This document shows, one piece after another, positions 26,354-35,500 of a stretch of DNA of 64,000 nucleotides. Location: contig NZ_JAKCMI010000023.1 of NCBI RefSeq assembly GCF_021412585.1, positions 301,049-365,048 of the forward strand, written 5' to 3'. Each line of letters starts with the position of its first letter. The first letter of the stretch is position 1. This DNA comes from Halomonas alkalisoli (GTDB taxonomy: Bacteria; Pseudomonadota; Gammaproteobacteria; Pseudomonadales; Halomonadaceae). The position numbers and the translations under genes were made by a program. Under the pieces are notes generated by a model, which was not told the origin of the DNA, did not search any database, and was given only the letters and a program-made list of their open reading frames with translations.

Positions 26354-28165
26354 ATGCCCGACTATCAGGCCCCCCTGCGCGACCTGCGCTTCGTAATGGA
26401 CGAGATGCTGGACTACCCCGCTCACTACGCCCGCCTGCCGGGTGGTGAGGAAGCCTCTCCCGATGTGGTCGCCGCTATCCTCGAGGAGGGCGCACGCTTC
26501 GCCCGCGAGGTGCTGCTGCCGCTGAACCAGAGCGGCGACCAGGAGGGCTGCCTGCTGGAGGGCGGCGAGGTCAAGGCGCCCAAGGGCTTCAGGCAGGCCT
26601 ACCAACAGTACGTGGAGGGTGGCTGGCCGAGCCTGGCCGCCGACCCCGAGCACGGCGGCCAGGGGCTGCCGCACTCGCTGGCCATGGTGCTCTCGGAGAT
26701 GATCTGCGCCACCAACCTGGCCTGGGGCATGTACCCGGGGCTCTCCCACGGCGCCGCCGATGCCCTGCGCCATCACGGCACCGAGGAGCAGCAGGCCACC
26801 TACCTGACCAAGCTGGTGGAAGGTGTCTGGACCGGCACCATGTGCCTGACCGAGCCGCATTGCGGCACTGACCTGGGCTTGATCAAGACCCGTGCCGTGC
26901 CCACCGTCGACGGTGCCTTCGAAATCACCGGCACCAAGATCTTCATCTCCGCCGGCGATCATGACATGGCCGAGAACATCGTCCATCTGGTGCTGGCCAA
27001 GCTGCCGGATGCCCCCGAGGGCTCCAAGGGCATCTCTCTATTTGTGGTGCCCAAGTTTTTACCGGATACCGACGGCAACCCCGGCGAGCGCAACGGTGTT
27101 TCCTGCGGCTCCCTCGAGCACAAGATGGGCATCCACGGCAACGCCACCTGCGTGATGAACTTCGATGGCTCCCGCGGTTACCTGGTGGGGCCGCCCAACA
27201 AGGGACTGGCCTGCATGTTCACCATGATGAACGCGGCGCGCCTGGGCGTGGGCATCCAGGGCCTGGGCCTGACCGAGGCGAGCTTCCAGAACGCCCTGGC
27301 CTATGCCCGTGACCGCCTGCAGATGCGCTCGCTCTCCGGCCCCCAGGCGCCCGAGAAGCCCGCCGATCCGATCATCGTCCATCCGGACGTGCGTCGCATG
27401 CTGCTGACCCAGAAGGCCTTCGCCGAAGGCGGCCGCATGCTGGTGCTCTATACCGCCCAGATGCTGGATATCGTCGAGCATGGCCAGGATGCCGCCGAGC
27501 GCGAGCAGGCGGAGGTACTGCTGGGCCTGCTGACGCCCATCGTCAAGGCATTCCTGACCGAGGTGGGCTTCGAAGCCACCAACGAAGGAGTACAGGTCTT
27601 CGGCGGCCACGGCTTCATCCAGGAGTGGGGCATGGAGCAGCTGGTGCGCGATGCGCGTATCACCCGGCTCTATGAGGGCACGACGGGCATTCAGGCCCTC
27701 GACTTGCTCGGCCGCAAGGTGTTGATGAGCCAGGGCGAGACGCTCAAGGTCTTCACCAAGGAGATCCACAAGTTCTGCCAGGCGGAGGCCGATAACGCCG
27801 AGCTGGCCGAATTCACCGGGCCGCTGGCCAAGCTCAACGCCGAATGGGGCGAGCTGACCATGGGTATCGGCATGAAGGCCATGGCCGATCGCGAGGAAGT
27901 GGGCGCCGCCAGCGTCGATTACCTGATGTACTCGGGCTACGTGACCCTGGCCTACCTTTTCGCCCGGGCAGCGAAGCAGGCCAAAGCGGCACTCGCCGCC
28001 GGCAGCGACGATGCGGCCTTCTACGAAGCCAAGATCAAGACCGCTCGCTTCTACTTCGCTCGCCTGTTGCCGCGCACCCGCGCCCATGCCGCCATGGTGC
28101 AGGCCGGGGCGGAGCCGCTGATGGCGCTCTCCTCCGAGGACTTCGGTCGCGGCTTCGAGATCTGA
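26354..28165 (+). CDS. acyl-CoA dehydrogenase (fadE-type, about 600 residues)
   Basis: A 603-residue FAD enzyme that oxidises acyl-CoA to trans-2-enoyl-CoA. It has the long form with a C-terminal extension. CLTEPHCGTDLGLIKTRA and FISAGDHDMAENIVHLVLAK form the FAD and substrate segment (residues 170-220). The catalytic Glu is in RLYEGTTGIQALDLLGRKV near residue 438, and QVFGGHGFIQEWGMEQLVRD comes just before. Start ATG 26354 has GGAG seven bases upstream; the open frame to 26282 would begin inside the PsrA-type operator. The gene is followed by a strong terminator and appears to be a single-gene unit controlled by that operator. Confidence 0.94.
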   Translation: MPDYQAPLRDLRFVMDEMLDYPAHYARLPGGEEASPDVVAAILEEGARFAREVLLPLNQSGDQEGCLLEGGEVKAPKGFRQAYQQYVEGGWPSLAADPEHGGQGLPHSLAMVLSEMICATNLAWGMYPGLSHGAADALRHHGTEEQQATYLTKLVEGVWTGTMCLTEPHCGTDLGLIKTRAVPTVDGAFEITGTKIFISAGDHDMAENIVHLVLAKLPDAPEGSKGISLFVVPKFLPDTDGNPGERNGVSCGSLEHKMGIHGNATCVMNFDGSRGYLVGPPNKGLACMFTMMNAARLGVGIQGLGLTEASFQNALAYARDRLQMRSLSGPQAPEKPADPIIVHPDVRRMLLTQKAFAEGGRMLVLYTAQMLDIVEHGQDAAEREQAEVLLGLLTPIVKAFLTEVGFEATNEGVQVFGGHGFIQEWGMEQLVRDARITRLYEGTTGIQALDLLGRKVLMSQGETLKVFTKEIHKFCQAEADNAELAEFTGPLAKLNAEWGELTMGIGMKAMADREEVGAASVDYLMYSGYVTLAYLFARAAKQAKAALAAGSDDAAFYEAKIKTARFYFARLLPRTRAHAAMVQAGAEPLMALSSEDFGRGFEI

Positions 28166-28209
28166 TCCAACCAGGCATCTCTCTCGGTCAGCGCTGTTCT
28201 GATCGTTTC

Positions 28210-28237
28210 GCGGCGGGCATTTACCCGCCGCTTTTTT
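28210..28237 (+). terminator. rho-independent terminator after acyl-CoA dehydrogenase
   Basis: GCGGCGGG (28210-28217) pairs with CCCGCCGC (28224-28231) across a 6-base loop and is followed by six T. Confidence 0.92.
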
Positions 28238-28501
28238 GTTCATCGCTTTTTTCCTGGCTGTGGTTGCCATGGCCGAAAGCAGGACATTTTTCCATGTCTG
28301 GCCGTGAGCAGGCCCGGTCGCGTCGACGAGAATCGACTACACTGATGTGGGTCCGCCTTGCGATATCACGACTGTTTTTTTCGCTGATATTACAGTTAGT
28401 TACATCAGTAATTTGCTGTGCCCGGGAGCCGGCTTCTTGGCTAAGGGGACAGTAGGTATGTGTGCCGTTCCCCGTTACATCGTTTCGCGAGGGTGCTCGA
28501 T
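28238..28501 (+). other. gene-free leader before the stress-protein operon
   Basis: No open frame with a ribosome site is seen. A TACACT box at 28338-28343 could be a -10 element but has no good -35. TTACA occurs twice around 28388-28402. The region must hold the promoter of the stress-protein / glucan-synthase operon, which I cannot place. Confidence 0.4.
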
Positions 28502-29569
28502 ATGACTACATCCAAGCGTTCGTCACCCATGTCAGGACACGATGATGTCCCGGAAGTCGTGGCGCCCCGCGGGCGAACCGGCATGACCCCGGAAGCCGCA
28601 CCGGAATCCTTCCCCCCTGATCGATCCGTGCTGGCCTGCGTCGACACTTCGCGTGATGCCACCCGGTTGCTGGTGCATGCCGATGCAATGGCGCGTGCAT
28701 TTCAGATACCACTGACTCTGCTGCGGGTGATCGATCCGGTTCCGGAAACCAGCGGCCTGCCGGACCCGGTGGACTGGGCGATTCGTCGGCATGAGGCGCT
28801 CTCTACCCTGGAGCGGCTCGCCGCCAGTACATGGCTGACGACGGTTCCCAATCTGACCCTGCTCGAAGGCCTACCAGGCGACGAGATCTGCCGTGCGGCC
28901 AGGTTGCAGAAGGCTGCTCTCGTTGTGATGGGTGTGCATTGTCTCTGTGGGCACACCAGCCTGAGTGCCAATGTGCGTAAGGTTCTGGAGCGCGGCGAGG
29001 GACGCGTGCTGCTCGTGCCTCTGCCCGAGTCGAGCAACGAAGCGCCGAAATACCAGCGCATTCTTGTTCCGCTCGATGGCTCCTGCTGGTCGGAAAGCGC
29101 ACTGCCTACTGCCCAGCGTCTGGCCCATGCCACCGGCGCCGAACTGGTGCTGGTGCATATCACCACGCCACCAGATTTGACATCGGCGTTGCTGTTCGAA
29201 CCGGAAGACATCGACCTGCGGCAGCGTTTCGTGAAACGCGACCAATGCATTGCGCGCAATTATCTGCAGCGGATGGGCGACGAACTACTCGATCAGGGCT
29301 TGAAGGTGCGCACCTTGGCGCTGCTGGGCGTCGACCCCCGCAGCGGTATCGACGAAGTCATGCGCGACGACGCCTTCGATCTGTTAGTGCTTTCTGCCTG
29401 GGGGCATGGTCGTGCCCGCATCAGCGATCTACCTTATGGCAATGTCGTGGCCTATCTGGCGGGGCACAGTTCGGTTCCGGTTCTGGTAACTTGGCCCGGC
29501 CAGCTGAAACAGACCACAAGCGATGGTGGATCGGCTTCCTCCCGTGCAGCTGATTCTGCATTCGAGTAG
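28502..29569 (+). CDS. tandem universal stress protein
   Basis: A 355-residue cytoplasmic protein with two UspA domains. The first starts near residue 42 (SVLACVDTSRDATRLLVHADAMA) and the second near residue 181 (RILVPLDGSCWSESALPTAQRLA). Each ends in the usual VLLVPLP or VPVLVTWPG strand. The first domain has MGVHC instead of the full ATP-binding GxxG run; the second has SAWGHGRARISDLPYGNVVAYLAGHS, which partly fits it. ATG 28502 has GAGGG eight bases before it. It is six bases upstream of the giant glucan-synthase gene, so the two are coupled. Confidence 0.9.
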   Translation: MTTSKRSSPMSGHDDVPEVVAPRGRTGMTPEAAPESFPPDRSVLACVDTSRDATRLLVHADAMARAFQIPLTLLRVIDPVPETSGLPDPVDWAIRRHEALSTLERLAASTWLTTVPNLTLLEGLPGDEICRAARLQKAALVVMGVHCLCGHTSLSANVRKVLERGEGRVLLVPLPESSNEAPKYQRILVPLDGSCWSESALPTAQRLAHATGAELVLVHITTPPDLTSALLFEPEDIDLRQRFVKRDQCIARNYLQRMGDELLDQGLKVRTLALLGVDPRSGIDEVMRDDAFDLLVLSAWGHGRARISDLPYGNVVAYLAGHSSVPVLVTWPGQLKQTTSDGGSASSRAADSAFE

Positions 29570-29575
29570 TAGGTC

Positions 29576-32500
29576 ATGCAGCCCGAGGACACGCCGGCAG
29601 ACCTGTCCATTGATGCCTCGGCGCGCAAGATCGCCGACCTGCACCATTGTGGCTCGGGATCGCCCCGCGCCCTGGCCAGCCTGTCCGGGCTTCACGCGAT
29701 ACGTGATTGGATACCGATGGCACTAGCCGCGGCGCGAGAGCGTGGCCCCGACAACCTCGCGGCAGCGGAGTGGCTGCTCGATAATCATTACCATGCCCGC
29801 CGTGCCGTTCGGCAGGTGGCGCAGGACATGCCCGGCAGTTTCTATCGCAGGCTACCGCCCCTTGCGCAGTCCTGGGACGGCGTGGAAGCTGGAAAGCCAC
29901 GCATCTACGCCCTGGTACATGGCTTGCTCCAGGCCTCTCGCCTGCAGCTGTCGCTGTCACTGTGCGTTGACTTTCTCCAGGCTTACCAGGAAAGGTCGCC
30001 TCTCAACATCGCCGAACTTTGGGCCCTGCCGACGATACTACGGCTGGTCTGCCTGGAGGTGCTGATCGGCGCCTGGGGTCGTCTGTTTCCTACGGTGACT
30101 TCTCCACTCGGGATCTCCGTCGCGGTGCCTGCGCTTGAAGTTCTCGACGATACCGAGTGTATCGCGCGTGCACTGTCGGGCCTGATGGTGATTTCCACGT
30201 TGCAGTGGAAGGACGTGATTGATCGCACCAGCTTGATCGAAGCGACGCTGCGGCGTGATCCGGCGAATGTCTATCCACGCATGGATTTCGAGACCCGCGA
30301 TGCCTATCGCCGGGCAATCGAGACGCTGGCGAGCCATGGCGACATGTCCGAGTGGCGAGCTGCCGAGTTCCTGGTGATGAGATGTCGCGAGGAGCATGGC
30401 GATCCGTTGCGGTCCCATGTGGGCTATTGGCTGTTCGACGAGGGGCGGCGGGAGTTCGAGGCGCAGCTCGGAGTGCACCTTCCCCTCGGAGATGCCTGGC
30501 GTCGGCGGCTGAGGCGGAGTGCCGGTCCGCTTTATGCAGCCAGCCTGGGGGTTGGGTCAGCGGGTGCCCTGGGGATCATCGCGCTCTACCTCTGGTGGGG
30601 CGGTGCGGATGCATTGCAACTGGCTGCCGGTCTTGCGCTGGCGCTGCTTCCGGCCTCGCTGCTGGGCGTGGCACTCGTCAACGCCCTGGTGACGCAATGG
30701 GTTCCTCCTCGCACCCTTCCCAAGCTCGATTTTCGCAATGGTATTGACGCCGATCACGCCACGGTGATCGCCATGCCGGTGCTGGTTGACCATGCCTCAG
30801 ACGTGTCGCGACTCGCCCAGCAGCTGGAGCGTCATTGGCTGGCCAACCCGGACCCCATGCTGCAGTTCGCGCTGCTGAGTGACCTTGCCGACGCCGATGC
30901 CGAGGTGACCCCGGGAGATGTGGCCATCGAGGCGGCACTCGTTTCCGCGGTCGAAGACCTCAATACTCGCCATGGCGGCGGTGGCGGCCAGGGCGCCTTC
31001 CACTTGCTGCACCGCCCGCGGTGCTATAACCCTTCCGAAGATTGCTGGATGGGCTGGGAGCGCAAGCGCGGCAAGCTCGAGCAGTTCAATGCCTTCATCC
31101 TCCGCGGTGATCTTGGTTCCTACTCATTGACCGCCGGGGCTCCCGAGGCGCTGCGTGGCGTGCGTTTCGTGGTGACGGTCGATGCCGACACACGGCTGTC
31201 GCCGGGGTCGGTGAAACGCCTCGTTGGTGCCTTGGCGCATCCCCTCAACACCGCCCGGTTCCATCCCGAAACTGGGCGGGTAGAGGCCGGATACACGATC
31301 CTGCAGCCGCGCGTGGAGATCTCTCCTCTGGAGGCAACCCGGTCGCGGTTCGCCCGGCTCTATGCCGGGGACGCCAGTATCGACATCTATTCACGGGCGG
31401 TCTCGGATGTCTATCAGGATCTCTTCGGTGTCGGCAGCTTTACCGGCAAGGGGATCTATGAGGTCGAACCCTTCAGCCGCTCTCTGGAAGGCTGCATGCC
31501 CGAGAATCGCATCCTCAGCCATGATCTACTCGAGGGGCTTTATGGGCGCGTGGGATTGACCAGCGATATCGTCGTCTATGAGAGCTTTCCCGCTGACTAC
31601 CTGGAGCATGCGGCGCGCTGGCACCGCTGGCTGCGAGGCGATTGGCAGTTGCTGCCCTGGCTCGGCCGACAGGTGCCGGGCCCCGATGGAGGGCGGCTAC
31701 GTAGTCCATTCTCGGCGCTGGGCCGCTGGAAACTGCTGGATAACCTGCGTCGCAGTCTAGTGCCGATCAGCCTCGTGATGCTGGCACTGGCTGGGTGGTT
31801 CGTGCTGTCCGGCAGCCCCTGGGTCTGGACCGCGCTGGCCGTACTGCCGTTGGCGGCGCATCTGTTCACCGATCTGGTCACCGGCTTTGCCCGGGGCCGT
31901 CGTCGCGGTGCGGTACGTGGCACGCTGCGGCAGCTGCGCGAACAGCTCGGGCGCTGGGTACTGATGGTGACCTTCCTGCTCAACGATGCCGTCATTGCCG
32001 GCGATGCCATGGGGCGAACCCTGTGGCGGCTGGCCTCCGGGCGGCATCTGCTGGAATGGAGAACGGCGGCCCAGGTAGCCGCTCGCATGGACAGTGAGGA
32101 CAATCGCCATAGAGCCTGGAAGGCAATGTGGCCAGCGACCGCCCTGGCCGCTCTCGTCACCCTGGGGATGGTACTGGCTGCACCGGGAGCGCTTGCAGGG
32201 GCGGTGCCGTTGCTCGCCTTGTGGGTGGCGGCGCCCGAGATCGCCTGGCGCCTGGGGCGCCGGCGCCAGGCGCCTGAAGACGTCCTGCCCGAAGCGGAGC
32301 GAGCCTTTTTACGCCTCATCGCCCGGCGCACCTGGCTGTTCTTCGAAACCCACGTGCGCCCAGAGGATCACTGGTTACCGCCGGACAATTATCAGGAGGC
32401 GCCGCAGGCTGGCGCCGCCCACCGTACCTCACCGACCAATATCGGGATGCTGATGCTCTCTTCGCTCACCGCCTGGCGGCTGGGGCATGTGGGGCTGCCC

Positions 32501-35500
32501 GAGCTGACCGAGCGTCTTAGCAACATGCTCGATAGCATGGATCGGCTGGAGCGGCACCGCGGTCACCTCCTCAATTGGTACGAGACACAGCAGTTGACCC
32601 CGCTTGAACCACGTTATGTCTCGACCGTCGACAGTGGCAACCTCGCCGTCAGCCTGATCACGCTGCAGCAGGCCTGCCTCGACGCACAGTGTGGGCCGGC
32701 CTTCCTGCCCGAGCAGTGGAATGGGCTGGATGACGCGCTGCAACTGCTCGCTGAGTCCCTGGGCGAGGTCGACGATCCAGGCGGGAGCCTTGGTGGCTGT
32801 GTCGCGCTAGTCGACGAGATGCGGGAAACGATAGGGCAGGGGTGCGATGCCCCCGACGGGTGGTCGGCACTGCTTGACGATCTTCGTGATCAACGATTGC
32901 CGCAGTTTCAGGCCTGCCTTCGTGACCTGATAAGCCGTGCCGGTTTCACGCCCCACGATAGCTTGCGCGAGGTGCAGGTCTGGCTGGAGCGGACACGCCA
33001 CCACATTGCCGTCATGCATCGAGACCTGCAGTCGCTCCAGGGTTGGCGCCTGCTCGCCGCAAGCCCGCCCGCTGATTGCGCCGAACTGGCTCGCAGCCTG
33101 TCGGAGCAGCTGTCGGTGCACCTTTCGCTCGGCGAGGTGGCACCGGCCATGGAGGCGGTTCGGCGATGGTTGGCGGACCACGGGCATGCTTGCACAGACC
33201 CGGTGGCTACGCGCTGGGTGGAGACGCTGGACGCTGCGCTTTCGCAGTCGGCCACAGCGCATGCCAGGCTGGATCTGGCGCTCGATGATATTGCACAGCG
33301 CGCCAGCGCCTGGGCACATGGAATGGACTTCGGCTTTCTCTATGATGCTTCCAGTCGGCTTTTCTTCATCGGTTACAACGTCAGTCGGGGGCGGATGGAT
33401 GCCAACCACTATGACCTGCTGGCCAGTGAGGCGAGGTTGACAAGTTATTTCGCCATCGCCAAGGGCGATGTTCCCCTCGAGCACTGGTTCCATCTCGGTA
33501 GACCGGTCACCCGGCAGTCGAGTGGGCTGACACTCGTCTCGTGGAGCGGCTCCATATTCGAATACCTCATGCCGCGACTGTTGATGCGCTCCTATCGTGA
33601 ATCCTTGATGTACGAAAGCGATCGCACGGCGGTCGACATTCAGCGCCAGCATGGCGAAGCCCTCGGCATCCCCTGGGGCATGTCGGAGTCCGGATACGCT
33701 GAGCAGGATCCCGAGCAGCGCTACCGCTACCGTGCCTTCGGCGTGCCGGAGCTGGGAGCGCGGCGCGGGCTATCGCTCGACCGGGTGGTGGCGCCGTATG
33801 CAACGCTACTGGCGCTGCCGGTCCGCACTCAGGCCGCCCTGGCCAATCTGCATGCACTGGTGGAGTTGGGCGCCCTGGGTCGCTTTGGCTTCTTCGAGGC
33901 CGTGGACTTCACGCCTGAGCGGGTGCCGGTGGTCGGTGGTTTTACGATGGTGCGGTCCTATATGGCGCATCATCACGGCATGAGCCTTGCCGCGCTCGGC
34001 AATGTGCTGTGCAACGACAGGCTGGTGACCTGGTTTCACAGCGACCCGCATGTGGCGACGATGGAACTGCTCCTGAGTGAGCGTGTGCCTTGGGAAGCCC
34101 CGCTCGAGCGCCCAAGCGATCAGGACGCGGCCGTCCCCGGTGACCGGCGCCAGGAGTCAGCCCCCGCCCTGCACCCCTGGGTGCCCAGGACATGGGGTGG
34201 CTTTAGTAGCCTTCATGCCCTGGGCAACGGGCGCATGACCAGAATGGTCACCAGTGCGGCCGGCGGTAGCCTCGGCTGGCATCGCCACCTGCTCATGCGA
34301 GCGCTGGGTGGCACGGGCGAGGCCGGTATCGGTGGTCATGTGCTCTACCTGCAGGACCGTCATGACCGCTACCTCTGGAGCCTAGGTGACCACCCCTTCG
34401 AGACACAGGGCGGCGACCCCTGGCGGGTGGTGTTTCATCAGCATCAGGTCGAATTCCAGCACCGTGAGCACGGTATCGCCGTCAGCATGACTGTCAGCGT
34501 GGCGCCTGGCGATGATCTCGAAATTCGTTACATCACCGTGGTGAACGAAACAGACCGGCCACGGCATCTTTCACTGACCAGTTGCGCCGAGGTGATTCTG
34601 GCTCCCGCCGCCGATCACGCTCGTCATCCCGCTTTCAGCCGGCTCTTCGTGGGCAGCTCTTATCTAGCCGAGCTGCAGGGGCTGCTATTCATCCGGCGTC
34701 CGTTAGATCCTGCCAAACGTTCACCGGTGCTGCTGCATCGGTTGGTCTGCGACGCTCCTGAGGTGACCATCATTGGCTTCGAGACCGATCGACGCGTCTT
34801 TCTCGGGCGCCACGGTGATGCACGTCGGCCGGCGGCACTCCGCGCAGGAACGCTAGCGGGAGGGACCGGATGGGTTCTCGACCCGGTGGTCGCGCTGCAG
34901 GCCGACCTGACTCTCGAGCCGAACCTGAGCTGCAGCCTGGCCTTTGTCACCATCGCGGCCGACACACGAGTCGCCGCCGAGGAAACCGCCCAGCGCTTTA
35001 CCACACTGACTGCGCTCGACTGGGCCCTGCATGCGGCGGGTGCCCAGGTGGCAGGCGATGTCCACCGGCGCGGCTTGATGCCCAGTGATCTGCCCTCCGT
35101 GCAGGCGCTTCTGTCCGCCTTGCTGCGGCCCGAGGGTCCTGGCAGGGCGGCCATGCGTGGAGAGGGCGAGACACTGCCCGGACAGCATGACCTCTGGGCC
35201 TTGGGTATCTCGGGCGATTATCCGATCCTGGCAGTTCGCGTGGGTGACGGGCATCGCACGGCACTGTTCGCCACCCTGCTGGCGGCGCATCGACTATGGC
35301 GCGACGGCGGCATTCGGATTGATCTCGTGATCCTGCACAGCGGGATACCCGGCTATGTCGAGCCGGTGCGCGACCGGTTGATGGAGGGCGTCCGCGATGC
35401 CGGGGCGCAGGAGCTCATGGGGCATCGGGGCGGGGTGCATTTGGTGTCGCAGGATCCGAGCAATCAGAGGCCTGCTAAGGTGATCGAGGCGGTAGCGGCT